Part shown: piece after piece, positions 1-12,676 of the stretch
Numbering within the stretch: the first letter of the stretch is position 1
Layout of the letters: each line of letters opens with the position of its first letter
Origin: Hemileia vastatrix
Lineage: Eukaryota > Basidiomycota > Pucciniomycetes > Pucciniales > Zaghouaniaceae
Direction: 5' to 3'
Length of the DNA stretch: 64,000 nucleotides
Assembly (NCBI GenBank): GCA_030280995.1
Contig: JASXTE010000005.1
Span: 27,133,501-27,197,500, forward strand
Translations under genes and position numbers: made by a program
Notes under the pieces: model-generated
Databases searched by the model: none
What the model was told of the DNA's origin: nothing
The model's input: the letters and a program-made list of their open reading frames with translations, nothing else

Positions 1-162
1 GGGGTTAAAAAACCAGTACTCATAATATTTTATTATGTTTTATTTCTTTAAAGTTGAATCTTTAATGCTACAGATTTATTCTGAATACCTGAAAATTACA
101 AATTAAATAAAATACAATGTATGACTTATCATTTTTTTTATTGTTTTTTTTGGGTGGGCGAG
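1..162 (+). mobile_element. 3' end of an LTR retrotransposon internal region, with polypurine tract
   Basis: This stretch lies just before an LTR. It ends in a T-rich run followed by a G-rich tract at about 151-162, directly abutting TGTCAG. The complete chromovirus at 37266-45951 and the deleted element before 37151 show the same arrangement, so the tract is read as the plus-strand polypurine primer. No coding sequence survives here. The rest of the element lies left of the window. Confidence 0.6.
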
Positions 163-1663
163 TGTCAGCCTGTATATCTCCAGGACTGAGTAAAAAGTAC
201 TTATAAGTTATGTTAAACACATGAACTATACATGGGAATAATAAATAAGAGTACACAAATAGTATACATAAGTAAAATTATGATAATACACAAAAAATGC
301 CATTATAACACCTTATATACATGCATATATCCACCTTTTATAGGTCTTATGTACTTAATATTAAGTTGGAATATGTTAGGGTAATCTTAAGAACCTTAAT
401 TATAAGGCTGCATAATTTTTAAGTACACCTAAAGCTGTTATATTCATTGTTTTATGCAAAAAACAAGAAATGCGCTTTATTTCACTTAAAAGTTGACTAT
501 ATGCGCTATAAAATTGAGAATATAAAAATTGCGCTTTGACAGATCAATTGGGCTCATTTAGAACTATTGATTTGGCTATTTAAATGCATAAAAATAACAC
601 TTTTCAAATTTGGTGTTTTTTATGCCAGAAATGGCTTCTGTGTACTGGCCACATACTGCCTGCTTTTTTCCCGTGTGAATAGCTTCATTTTTAGCAAAGT
701 TAGCTTTTTCACACTATAATTACCCCACATTCTATGCCCACTGTGGGGAAATACACTAAAATAGGCGACAGGCGCTTATTTAGTGTCCTAGCTTAATTAA
801 TAATGCATTGACCCTGTTTATATGCACTAATTTCATTAATAACCTCACTCTTGGCACTTTATTTCATCACCACGCTTAAATTCGCCTAATTTTAGTCAAG
901 GATTTACCCGTGCAAGCGCCTGCCAAGAACTGCATGTAGTTACCCCACATCTCACGCTCTTTTTTAAGTTTTTGGGTGGTTTCTCAGTCAATTTTGGTTA
1001 TTTTTGAATGGGAATTTCACGTAGTATAATGTCAGGATTAGCCCCATTATTTCTACAGTCAATCCCCCTTATTATTAAGCTATTATTAACCTTAAAAAGT
1101 CTCCTTTAGTCCTTAATATTATTGTTTTATACGCATATACTCTCTTTTTGTCTTTTTCTTTAATTTTGATGGATTTCCCTTATTATTTCAGGATTTTGGT
1201 GGTTATTACTCTTTTAATTATGTCATGGGTCACTGGGAATGTTGATGGGAATGTCTATTAGTTGTTTAGAGGCGTGATTAACTGTGTATTGGGTGGTACA
1301 TCAAGGGAATCATTGGGGAACTCAGTGTGTATAAAAGGAGGAGGTTTTTGGGTTGTATTTCTTCATTCTTTATCATTACAATTTAACCAATATAACCAAA
1401 CCAATTACAATACATATCAATTAGTACTTTTATAAGACTTTTGAACAGTATCTGAATTTATATAATCTATTTTTCTACCAACTATAAAGATTGTAAGCCA
1501 TATATAAGAATAGTGAGAATTATATTACTGAGACCTCTATATTTGATTATATTTTACAACTTAGTGGATTAAAACTACAGTATTCATATAGGACCATTAA
1601 AATCTTCTAGACAACTGACTATTCAAGCTAGTTCACGTCCTTGTACTTAACCCTAGCCTGACA
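163..1663 (+). repeat. LTR of a Gypsy-type element (3' LTR)
   Basis: The repeat starts TGTCAGCCTG and ends AGCCTGACA, which gives short inverted ends of the TG..CA type. An inverted copy of the same LTR lies at 53172-54933. After removal of a MITE nested in that copy the two are within a few bases of each other in length (about 1.5 kb), which fixes both ends. A TATA-like TATAAAAGG lies at 1330-1338. The preceding purine tract marks this as a 3' LTR. The matching 5' LTR is outside the window. Confidence 0.85.
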
Positions 1664-2496
1664 AAAAGTCTCCCAATTTAATATGGTGCGGAGGTTCATA
1701 TTTTAGAAATAGGTGGTGCACATTATAGTTCCCTTTAAAAAAATTCAAAAATGAATTAATTTTGGCGCAATGTAAATTTAAATGTGATGAGTGTATGTTT
1801 TTTAGCTATGTGAAACATGGTAGCTAGAATTATGTGGCGTCAATTTTTTTTAGATGTGAAATTCAGTGTTCCACAAATGTGCATCTGTACAACATGCAGC
1901 CAAGTAAATTCTAGCTGGAATTAGTATATGCATAGGAAAAAATGATCATTCTGTGTACAGTGCCTTGGCAACATCATTCTTGGAATTTAGATGAAGTTTA
2001 TCATATGACTTGGAGAGCTGCATTTTTTTGAAAATGTGATCAGTGAAAATTCATGATATATACATCTGTTTGCCACCCAATTTATTTTTCCTTTCTCTTT
2101 CTCACTTACCTTTTTCAAAAATTATCAATCATATTTTTGCTTTATCATTTTGAATTATTGGTACTATTTTCTTGACCTTATCTGATTACCGGTAAGCAAA
2201 TTTTTCTTGCTATTGCATTTCATATCATTTTGGTTTGTTACACTTTTTTACACTTTTGACAAGTTAATCTAATGATTCTAATTCTGAATTTATTTTTATG
2301 GTATCTTTTACTGTACCCTTTCGATTCATTATAAAATAATTCTTTTTCAGTTAACATAAAGTTTTTTTATTTGTTTGTCAATTTACTTTTCTTTATTCCT
2401 TATCAAAAATGTTCAATTTATTTATCTAACCATTTATTTTTTAAAACAGTGATTATAAAATAAAATTTATAATTAATTTTGATCAATCAGCTACAA
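1664..2496. other. Intergenic, AT-rich
   Basis: I see no coding pattern or recognisable repeat here. It lies between the LTR and the proposed first exon of the dioxygenase gene and may hold that gene's promoter. Confidence 0.5.
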
Positions 2497-4301
2497 ATGG
2501 AAGAAGATTTTATAGACATGTAAGATCATGTTTTGCTTATCATTTTTCTATATTTCTTTAATACTTTCTCAACCATTATATTATTAATATGAAAAGTAAA
2601 ACATCATCTCGTACTTGCTGAAAGCATACAGGACAATTCTACAATTTAAAAATTAATAATTTATTGAAGTATAACTTTCTAAGTCAATATATTGATCAGA
2701 GCAATATTTTTAATTTTATATATGTGGATATCATAATTCCGTACATTTTTTAATATTACTAGTGTATTGGAGTTATACTTTCATTATATTATTAATATTA
2801 AGTGTAGAGCCAAATCTCGTACTTGCTGAATGCATACAGGATAAATCTATACTCTTTATATGTATAATTTAATAAAGTATACCTTTGAAACGCTTTCTTA
2901 ATATTTGAAATAAAGAAAAAGTATATAAATTTGCTAATATGTAGATATGCTAACTTTTGTATTTCTAATATTGAAGATATGATAAAGTTAAAGGTATCAT
3001 TGACTGATAATTGAAATTATGTTCCTATTTTCTAATTTTTGATTTTTTTCTATTTTAAATCAAAATTGAATTCTCTTAGGATTGAACCATCAATGAGTAA
3101 CGATTTGAAAAAAAAAAAGGCCAGGGAAGAACTCTAACAATAGGTGGGGGAAAGACATTGCTACTGGAATGAAACTTGTAAACGCTCTTGGAATGGATAC
3201 AAAAGGGAAGAAGCCACATTTCTATGCACGATCTTAGGCAAATAATATGACATATTGCAATAATTATTACAATTTTTTTCCTGGATGTAGTATTTATAAA
3301 CCAAAAGGTGTCTTAATACCTAATGTTCTTGTGCAGACTTTTGAAATTCATGAGCTCAAAGAACTAGATATGTTAGAAGCTACGGTGCAATGCATTAAGG
3401 ATCTTTCTTACTGCGAACATGAAATTAAAAATAATGGTTATCATCAAAGAGCTGGTGGTTTTGGAAAAATGTTTGGTGGTGGCTTTATTTTGGATAGAAA
3501 GAAATCTTTATATATTCGTAAGTATCACTTTTTTTAATTTAAATACTGAATTTTTGAATGCTTTTCCTTGCAGATGAATACACTGATGATATTGTAAAAA
3601 CGGATGAATATAAAAAACGAATGAAGAGGATTGCAATGTACTTTGAATATTTTTTTAAAAAAATATCATATGTAAAGTACAATGAGGCAACTAATCTTTG
3701 TGCAAAACTTGGTATTCCTGGATTTTCAAAAGTTTCTAGTGAAGAAGAGGGTGTACCGTTTGCTAGTAATTTAACTTGGACATCTGGAGGGAATGTTAAT
3801 GGGTTCTCTAATGAGGTTCATCTCGATAAGGATGCAAGTGAGTATACTTTAGGAATATTTTTTCCTAAAGATACAGAAAAAAACACCATTCATATGAAGT
3901 ATGATAAGACCCAACCACGACAAATAGGTGGAGAACTTATGTTTCCCGAAATTCGAAGTAAAATCAACTTTGAAGCAACTAATGGAATAACAGTGACATT
4001 ATGGCCTGCCAATCAACTAAGGCATTTTACCTCAAGATGTCATGAAATTCCTGGCTTCACTAGGATAGGTTCTTCTATTCAAATCAGCACTAGACTTTTT
4101 CATGCTATAGAAAAGCTTAATGTTTTTGATATTGATATTTCAGAATACTTAGAAATTAAAAAAGAAAAATTTAGGTTAGAATATTTGATTAGTGCTTTAA
4201 GAGATTTTTTGAAAAGAGATGACTTAATAGAGGAAGAAATAGAATCAGCAAAGTATTATTTATCTAATGTTAAGACAAATCTAAAAAATCTAGATATATA
4301 A
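2497..4301 (+). pseudogene. TET/JBP-like 2-oxoglutarate/Fe(II) dioxygenase, damaged 5' part
   Basis: The main coding part is 3238-3527 joined to 3574-4301 across a 46-nt GT..AG intron. The C-terminal half carries the double-stranded beta-helix signature of the TET/JBP family: an iron-binding HxD in VHLDKD, a second histidine in LRHFTS, and a downstream arginine in TRIGSSIQIS that would hold 2-oxoglutarate. Known family members oxidise 5-methylcytosine or thymine in DNA. Basidiomycetes have many copies, often linked to transposons. Upstream, a short exon at 2497-2519 and an exon from 3080 appear to extend the protein. That part needs a one-base shift in an 11-A run (3108-3118) and meets an in-frame TAG at 3235-3237. 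All catalytic residues are intact. A shorter protein starting at 3247 remains possible. Family assignment is by motif only. Confidence 0.72.
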
Positions 4302-5100
4302 ATATTAAAAATTTATATTATATATACACAACTTAATGCAAATTTAAACATGATAAATACTGGGAGTAGCTGTAACATTTTCAGTTTTGATAATTATAGT
4401 ATTATCTATTTTTTTTATTTGTGAAATAAAATAATTTTTTTTCATAATATTATAAGAAAATTTGATTTACTTTTGAGGAAATATATAAGTTGTGAAATCT
4501 TTAAATGTCATTTTTATTAAATTGGTAGCAAAGGTTCTAAAATAAAAAAAACTATAATAAAGAATTTGAAATATATTAGCCATAAAAATGTGCTTTTAAT
4601 GCTACCAAATTAACTGTATAGTATTTTAGGTCAAACAGGCTTATTAATAAAAAAGTTAATAATAAAGAGTTGAAGAAAGAATTTTGAATCAATAATAGAT
4701 TAAATTGTATTTTTTTAAGAATGTACTCATTTAATTATTTAAATTGATCTACTTCTGATTAAAAATGTTACAATCAACGAAAATATTTGTAATAATTAAT
4801 AGATTATATAATATTAAAGGTAAAGTAACAAAACTAGAGCAGTTATCATATTTTTATATAAACAATAAAATATTTAAGAATTTAATACAAGTATTTGAAA
4901 TCATATAAGTAGATTTTAAAATCTTTGTTATTGCTGGACTTACAATAATTTTTTTTAATAATTAATTTAGAAAATCATGTCAAAGGTTACTTAATAAATT
5001 TCAAAGATGGTCACATTTTTGACGTATTTGAAGGAAAATAACTTGAATTATACAAGATATATCATATAGACAGAACTTTATCTATTTACATGTTGGAATA
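4302..5100. other. Intergenic, very AT-rich
   Basis: This is the gap between the 3' ends of two convergent genes. I see only A/T-rich sequence with no coding pattern. Confidence 0.5.
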
Positions 5101-7529
5101 TTAATTTATTGAAAGGCTATGTTTAGCAAAAAAAGGTGATACTGGCTGAATGGAGCTCCAGTGATTAAGAAAATCTGCAGAAATAGCCCTAGCAATTCCC
5201 GGAGGACTTGGGGTATCAAATTTTAAAGGAAATGGATCACACTTGCCTATAAAAGGTTTTATTAATGTTAAAATATAGTTATTTAAATTTTTCCAAATTA
5301 TTTCTTCCATCAAATGATTTTTTTTTTCATGTAAATTAAGAAACTTAACTTCTGATATTACCTCCAAGCAATCAGCTGCTGAAGCCAATCTATGATCTTG
5401 AGAGCTCATAAATAAACCACGGACACCATCGATTATACATAATGTGAAAGATTGATATCGGTGGTGGGAGTATTCAGAATTTATTTTGTTTAGTGCAGCC
5501 TTTTGTTTCTCTCTGATTATAGTCAGTTCAGTATTTTCGTTTTTCTCACTTGATTGTTGAGCTTCACTAGTCTTGCCACTTGATATTGTTGAAGCACAAT
5601 ATTTTGATTTAAGAATGATAATTGACATAATTATATCAATGATAATATTGCTGATTTGAAGAAGAGTTGACATTGATATATCACGGGTTTGAAGTGCAGT
5701 GGGACCAACTTCTAAGCCATCAGAAATCGGACTCTTCAGATTTGAAAGGTGAGCTAGAAGCTGAAGACCACTTTCAATTGGACAATCTGAGTTAATGTTT
5801 TGATGTGATGGAAGCTGGCTGAATTCATGTGCGGTCAGATAAAGTGAAGATGATATAAGAGATACCCATGAAGAACGGCAGTGGTCACTTGGGATCATTA
5901 ATCTCATGAGCATTCAGATAAGATTGGATTCAGGGTGATCCGTTTTCTTTGTTGAGGAAAGAATTTCAGTATTTAAACCATCAGGATCACATAAATCTTC
6001 CATTTTTTTGAAATCAATATTATTGAGTACCCATAGCTGTGAGCTATCAATCTCTAAAAAAATATTTTCTACAAAAGGAAAAAAAAAATAAGTAAAAGAA
6101 CAAAAGTCAAGACTAAAAATTATGGTAACTTACATAACTCAGTAAGTTTTGAAAGCCAATCTTCTCCACAAGATTTTTCCCAATGAAAAGTAAACATTGG
6201 AATATTTGACATGGGTTCTTGGGAAGAAGTAGAAGAGCGTAATTCGAGGAGAGTAACAATTTCCAACCACGACATGAGGACCTTTGCCGTGCTGATTCTA
6301 CCTTTATAAAAATTATGAATTTTACAGAATTCCTCCTGAAAATTAGATTCTTTTAGAACTGAGGTTGAATAAGTTAGAGGTTTTTTGATATCTTGATTGG
6401 AGTTGATTTCATTGGTAGAGAAGCTTTCAAAGAGGTCAAAGTAGGTAATTTAGGAGGTGATGGGTATTGCTTCTTAGAAATGAAGGAATTCGGTGATGAG
6501 CTGTTTGAATAATCATCTTTATCAAACATATCAACATGTCTTGAAGAAGATTTTAAACTTTGCTTTTTTTGATGAACAAGCATAGCTTCATATTCTGACA
6601 GTTGATCATCGCTATTTTCATCGCTCTTTTCATCATCTTCATCAGGGAGAGGGCTTTTATGGATGGAACAATCTACAGCAGGTGAGTTTCTGGTACAAAA
6701 TATCAAAAGAAAGATAAAAAGTACAATATGTAAGCAATAAAAGAGATATATGATAGAATTTTAAAGATAAAAGAATAACAATAAAAAAAAAGGAAACAAG
6801 AATATACTCATTATAAAAACCTTTGCTTTTTTTTTGAGATTTATTATTTGATACATCAGAAAATTCATTAGCTGAAGCCGGTTTAATATGTCGAACAAAA
6901 GAGGAGCCTTGGGATAATCTCTTTTTCTTGGAGCGGATAACAGGTGTTTCAAGATTTTCCTTAGAAGTTGAAGCATGAGTTGAATCTGATGGTTCATCTG
7001 TCTCATCATCATCCCTAATGACAATGATTTCATCAGGAGGAATCATACCCTCCTCATAAGCTACAAATATATATGAAGAAAAAAAAATATTAATAATCTT
7101 ATCTACTAATTTAAAAGGAGACAAAAAAGGTGAAGAACATACATTTTTCAAGGCTTTTCACATATTGGAGTAAGTCATTACAAGGGTTAGATAAATATGA
7201 AGGAGAAGGATTATTGTTAAGGATCTTGAAAAGCTCTTCTGTTTTATCTCTAGCCAATTCAAGTAAGTTGCAATACTGAACTCTTGTTATTTCCTGCCTC
7301 TCATTGCTAAGTACAGGAGGGTTAGGTGCCATGCCATGTGGCAGACATGGTGCAAGCTCAAAAGCTTCAAAGCAAGTATCAATCAGAGAGTGGGATGAAA
7401 CACATTCGGGTGCTGGAAAATCAAATTTTTGAAAAAAAAGATATAGAACATAAGTGAAATATATAAATTAAGAGAGAGGAACATGATATACATACAAAGT
7501 GGAGGTGTAGGATTTTGTATACTAGACAT
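5101..7529 (-). pseudogene. Unrecognised multi-exon gene with one frameshift and one in-frame stop
   Basis: I do not recognise this protein. Reading leftward from the ATG at 7529, a short first exon is followed by exons near 7415-7145, 7060-6806, 6690-6135 and 6070-5101, with GT..AG introns between them. The N-terminal half is acidic and serine-rich, with low-complexity stretches (EDDEKSDENSDDQ) and basic patches, suggesting a disordered nuclear protein. The C-terminal half is more globular (CIIDGVRGLFMSSQDHRLA). The frame breaks at a six-T run (6381-6386) and by a TGA at 5914-5916. Reading through both restores a continuous protein. It is convergent with the dioxygenase gene. Function unknown; its transposon-rich setting suggests it may belong to a mobile element. 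Confidence 0.55.
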
Positions 7530-8539
7530 ATTGATTAATGAATATTAAAAAAAAGTATTTGATATCAAAAAATTATGATGTAATATGATGAATAATTATA
7601 AGAAACTCTATTCTAGAAAATTGAAGTTGATAATTTAATAGGATAAAAAATTGAATAAGATTAAAATTAAAGTGAGGATGAAAGAAACAGAAAAGATAAA
7701 GAGGGGGATTTTATATTATTTGAGCTTTTTTTAACATGTATTATTCATAGTGGGGTAAACTGAGTAACATGCTAAATCACAATCTGTTTATATTGAAGCG
7801 AAATTTGATGTAGCTAACAGAAAATACTAGTAATTCTTTGGGGACTTTTAGTGTGAAAAACAAATAATAACAAATGTATATCCCATATGCAAATTGCCAC
7901 AGGTAAATACAAAAATTTTTAAATTAGAATTTACTCCTAAACAATGGAGATACACTTAATTAGTATATTATATGAAAAAAAAGGATAATCCTTTATGAAT
8001 ATTTGTTAAATTTACTTTCAGATGACAATGCGAGATTCACATATATACTGATATGCCTCATCAAACAAGAAATGAATTATAAATATAAAATTGGTAACAT
8101 TAGAATTAAAGATAAGAATTTGTTTTTTAAGTGACAGGAAGAGTGTCAGGCTAGGGTGTGGGCACCGTGACCAAACCTTTGATAAACTTGGATACAACTA
8201 AGGGAAAAAAAAAATTGAATAGTTTTATTTTGCAATATATCTTAGTCTGCACAAGATATTGCATTGTTGTCCCTAACTATACCAATATTTTTACTTTTCA
8301 AAAGTTATAGGACTACTAAGTTGATAAAATATTATTATGAATCACCCAATGAAATACCTTAAGCAACATTCAAAATTATTAAAATATTAATATTCAATTT
8401 GAGATTTGGATTAGCTAATTTTTCAAAACTTACCACAGTTTTGATTAATATAATAAAACTTGAAAAAAATTGTTGAGATAACCTAGAAATGGGTGCAAGA
8501 AAATGATGAAACATATGACTTGAAACTTAACTCATACAC
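7530..8539. other. Intergenic, AT-rich, with a possible LTR end at 8144
   Basis: No gene seen. At 8144 the string TGTCAGGCTAGGG matches the inverted 3' end of the LTR at 163-1663, but the match decays quickly and no second end was found. It may be a scrap of a related LTR. Confidence 0.4.
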
Positions 8540-8988
8540 TATTGATAAACTTCATGGATCCTGATTAATTTCTATCGAAATTAATTTTGAGACTAGCATA
8601 TTGAATTTTAGCTATGACCAAGTACTGTAAGTGCCATGGTTTGTATTCAATATATTGGTGTTGAAATTAATTTTGATAGGAATCAACAAGTATCATATGG
8701 CACCATGCATGAAACACTGACAGAAACCATCAAATTTATGAGGCAATGAACCTCATAATTTCGATCGAAATTAATATAGACCCCTGCATATTGAATACAA
8801 GCCATTTCACATAGACTACACAGATATAGATAAAATTCAACATGCATGGCTTAAAATTAATTTTGATCGAAATTAACCAAGGCATTAAAACATCAATTTT
8901 TATATGGTTTACTTGATCAAACCAGTTTATCTAACTGCTTAGCTTACCTATACTTATAGGAATTTTATGCATAGTCCATGTCCATATT
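8540..8988. repeat. Palindrome-rich satellite, left part
   Basis: There are four copies of a palindrome close to TTAATTTCGATCGAAATTAA (near 8567, 8660, 8756 and 8852), spaced about 90-100 bases. The array continues beyond the Harbinger insertion at 15377. Confidence 0.75.
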
Positions 8989-9020
8989 AGGGGGTATCAA
9001 TGTTGACCGATCCGCAATTA
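8989..9020 (+). repeat. Left terminal inverted repeat of the Harbinger element
   Basis: It matches the inverted right end at 15345-15376 over about 32 bases with a few mismatches. Confidence 0.9.
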
Positions 9021-9339
9021 AATTAATTGCGGAAAATAATCCTTATACCCCAATTATCTTCCGCAATTATTTTTGCTAATAATTGGGTTATTAGACACTT
9101 TATGTGTCAATGTTCACCTCTTATCCGACATTTATTTACTCAATTTTCCATAACCACATCTTGGACAACTTTCTGGATATCCCAGCCTTCTACCTTGCTG
9201 CGCACTTCCATTCTCATCCCATCCTGTTCATTCTATCCGCTCAGAATTTCTCCCCATTTCATCTATTTGATTCTTCTCCTTTTCATCTCACTATCTCATC
9301 TGCTTGTTTCTGCTCCTTTTCATCTTCATTTATAATAAC

Positions 9340-10737
9340 ATGCCTCGTCATCCTAGATCTTCTCAAAGGCAGCTATCACCCAGTTGTTCTTCAATTCCCA
9401 CTACTTCCTCTTTTCCCCGCTCAGCCAAGAAATCAAAGACTGTTCAATTAAAAAAAGATGATCATCTCATTCTTATCAACTGGCTGAAAACCAAATCTAA
9501 CTATGATTCTTGTTTTGGTACTGAGTATGCCACTAAAGTAGGACGGCCCCCCACATCAAAAGTTAATGGCTATCTTCTAATGGCAAATGAATTACGCAAT
9601 AAGACCAAGGGAAGGATTGATCTTTTGCCTAAACAGATGTCTGAACGCTTCAAGCATTATCGAGCAAAATACAAGAAGGCAAAGGCTCTTTCATCTTCCA
9701 CTGGTTTTGGGGTTACTGACATTGATATAACTAAGGGTATAAAATCCATAGACAATAAACTTGATTCTTTATGTCCTTACTTTAAAGAGATGGATGCAAT
9801 TTTTGGAGAGCGAGCCGATGTTAATCCTGTAAACATGTTGGATGGAGAAGATCCTATCTCCGAACATGATGTCGAAGCAAATCTTTTCCCATCCTCTTCC
9901 TCCACTCAAGCCTCCCCTCTTCTAAATTCTACGAATCTAGATAGCTTTGCTATTGATCCTATTGGCAATTTAACCCAACCCAATCTAACTCAGGTCTGTT
10001 TCTTTTATCTTATCAATTCTATTTTTTTATTTACTTATAATTTTCTTATTTCTTAAAAGGCTGATGAACAAACCCAGGATCCTCAATCAACTGAGTCTGA
10101 AGCTAGTGACAATTATGAGGAGGAAAATGCTACGTTGAACAAAAAGAGAAGGGCTTCAACTAGTCTAAATTTCCTCTCCCAAAGAAGACGAAAAAGTGAT
10201 ACTTCATCACAAACACCTTTTTCTTTGATGGAACAGTTTTTAGAGAAACGTGATGCTGGTAAGTGATATCATACCTCTTATTACTTTACTCTGCTTTTCT
10301 TCTACTTTATGTTAATTTTTATTCTCACTCTAGAACAAGTGGAAATTGCTAAAGAGACACTGAGCTTTGAAAAGAAGAAATACGAGCTCTCTTTAAGGAG
10401 GGATGACAGAGTACAAGATTTGGAAGAGAGGAAGTATGAGCTCTCCTTACGGAAGGATGATCGGATCCAAGATTTGGAGGAGAAGAAGTTTGAGCTCTCT
10501 TTACAGAAGGATGGTAGGGCCCAAGATTTGGAGGAGAAGAAGTTTGAGTTAACTCTTAGTATTGAAAAATCCAAAAATAAGGAAAAAACACTCGAGCATC
10601 AAAACTTAATGGAACAGATGAAGTATAAGCATGATCTCCAAGAAAGTTCTAAAAAGAAAGATTTCTTGATCGAATGCATTAAAGCAAACAAATCTGTTGA
10701 AGAAATAGAACGTTTAATGAAATTTTTTGTTGACTAG
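9340..10737 (+). CDS. Myb/SANT-like accessory DNA-binding protein of the Harbinger element
   Basis: Three exons (9340-9993, 10060-10258, 10334-10737) with clean GT..AG introns give a 418-residue protein. Residues of roughly 35-125 match the pattern of Harbinger Myb-like proteins: a helix starting LKKDDHLILINWLK, then GRPPTSKVNGYLLMANEL, then a basic segment (KHYRAKYKKAKAL). In this superfamily the partner protein brings the transposase to the nucleus and to the element's ends. A basic KKRR stretch precedes a C-terminal coiled coil built from about three tandem 18-residue units (KYELSLRRDDRVQDLEER and variants), which are 54-bp repeats in the DNA. The start was chosen at MPRHPRSS because a decayed homologue at 59878 begins equivalently (MPPGRS). 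No lesions were seen. Confidence 0.85.
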
Positions 10738-10865
10738 TTTCTTTTATTTCTTTCACACTTCATGTGTTCATATTTATTTGTACATAAATTTTACAATTAT
10801 TTTCTGTATTTCTTGAAATATCGTATTTTAATGATAAATATTCTTTTTTTAAATAAAATTTTCAA

Positions 10866-11120
10866 GTCTCCTTTGAAAATTTGACAATCCCCCACCCCTG
10901 GATTTTTTTGAAGTAAGGGGTGGGTATCACAAAAATTCTTTCATGTCATGAATCTTGAAAGTTTTATATGAAAATTTGGCTTTACTACCCCCTGCATTTT
11001 ACCGGTATCCTAAAAATTCTTACATGTCAAGAATTTCACAAGTCTTATAAAAAATTTTGGCACAACCCCCCATGGATTTTATTGAAGTAAGGGACGGGTA
11101 TCACAAAAATATTTACAAGT
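10866..11120. repeat. Three tandem copies of a ~105-bp unit
   Basis: Each unit contains a CCCCC-rich patch, GTATC and AAAATTCTT(A/T)CATGTC. They lie after the stop codon of the Myb-like gene. The copies have diverged. Confidence 0.6.
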
Positions 11121-11138
11121 CAAAAAAATTCTATATCT

Positions 11139-12120
11139 CACCACGCAATATGGGGGGCGGACTTGCTAGCAAGTCCGCAACCTTGAACCCTAATTCATAT
11201 CTTTTTGTGCCCACATTGAATTAGTGATGAAACCACCAAGAAAAAATATTGACATTCTGGTGAACTCAATATGAATATGACTTGAACATTTAATGAAGCA
11301 TAGGAAATAATACTTTGAACAAATCTTGAGATATAAAGAATGAGATTTTTTTATAGAAATTTTAATACAGTGCAGATCACACTCAAATTAATCTGAAAAA
11401 TACATATTTAAAACTATTTAAGCAGTTTCTTTGCAATTTTTAAAAAAAAGATGAGCAATGTATAGATCCGGCAAGATACCATGTGACATTATTATATAAG
11501 TTTCTTTGGCCAGAAATACATGGAGAAACTACAATTTGAAATATGTCAATTTGTTCATGAAAGGTTATTTTGTGCATTTATATTATTAATTGTATTATTT
11601 TCAAGAATTGAAAAAATTATATACTTATTTTATGACTAGATAAATGGGGTAGCAAAAAGGTTGGGAAAGAGTTGGAAGGGAAGATTAAGGGTTCCGAGGC
11701 ATTTTAAATGAAGAAAAGGGTCTGGGAGAGGTTGAGAGGGGTGAAATGGGGATCAAAAGAGGATGGCATACAATGGGGCTGGGAGGATAGCGAAAGGCAT
11801 GGGGAGAGAAGACAAGCATGTGTTGATAGAATTGAAAGGGATGGAGATTGGTGCAAACAGAGTGTGAAAATAGGAGGATGAACTCTGTTCTTCGGGCGAA
11901 GAACAGAGTTCACTTCCATAAAATATTAGCTGAAACATAGTTTTCAATTCTGTAAAAACAGTTGAGAAGACAAGCATGTGTTGATAGAATTGAAAGGGAT
12001 GGAGATTGGTGCAAACAGAGTGTGAAAATAGGAGGATGAACTCTGTTCTTCGGGCGAAGAACAGAGTTCACTTCCATAAAATATTAGCTGAAACATAGTT
12101 TTCAATTCTGTAAAAACAGT
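11139..12120 (-). mobile_element. Truncated inverted copy of the TIR element seen at 52250-55901
   Basis: It begins CACCACGCAATATGGGGGG followed by the hairpin GGACTTGCTAGCAAGTCC. Positions 11139-11640 match the inverted right end of the element at 52250-55901. The sequence from about 11650 to 12110 matches the inverted stretch 52620-52930. No second end was found, so this copy is truncated or rearranged. It sits inside the Harbinger element. Confidence 0.75.
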
Positions 12121-12240
12121 TGAGAAGACAAGCATGTGTTGATAGAATTGAAAGGGATGGAGATTGGTGCAAACAGAGTGTGAAAATAGGAGGATGAACT
12201 CTGTTCTTCGGGCAAAGAACAGAGTTCACTTCCATAAAAT
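11808..12240. repeat. Tandem repeat, ~155-bp unit containing an 18-bp palindrome-like core
   Basis: The unit starts GAAGACAAGCATGTGTTGA and contains ACTCTGTTCTTCGGGCGAAG followed by AACAGAGTTCA, an inverted repeat. Copies begin near 11808, 11966 and 12121, with a further copy at 12841. A single inverted unit lies at 52610-52760. Confidence 0.85.
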
Positions 12241-12645
12241 ATTAGCTTGTGGGTAAAGAGAGGTGAAGGGGGGGGGGGGGTTTGAGGCGCCAAAAGAGAG
12301 GTGAAGGGGGGGGGTTTGAGGGACATAAAGAGATGGGAAGGGGGGAGTATTGAAGCACCTAAAAAGATGGGAAAGGGGGTGATGAGGGACCTAAAGAGGG
12401 GGGAAAGGGGGGATTTGAGGCAGCTTAAAAGGGGGTAAAAAGGGGGTCAGAGACAGGTAAAGAGAGGGAAAAAGGGGGGCCTTGAGGATCATAAAGAGAG
12501 GTGAAGGAGAGAAAAAAAAACAAAAAAATAAAAAGATAAAAAAGAGAAAAAAGCAAAACAAAAATTAGTTTACCCTAGAACAAAAATAATAGAAGCACTT
12601 ACAAAAAAAACAAAAAAACCAAAAAAAAAAAGCAAAAAAAAAGCA

Positions 12646-12676
<31 letters not shown>

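Noticed and set aside
8144..8200. A solo LTR starting TGTCAGGCTAGGG
   Set aside because: Only about 13 bases match well and no partner end was found, so it is listed only as a possible scrap.
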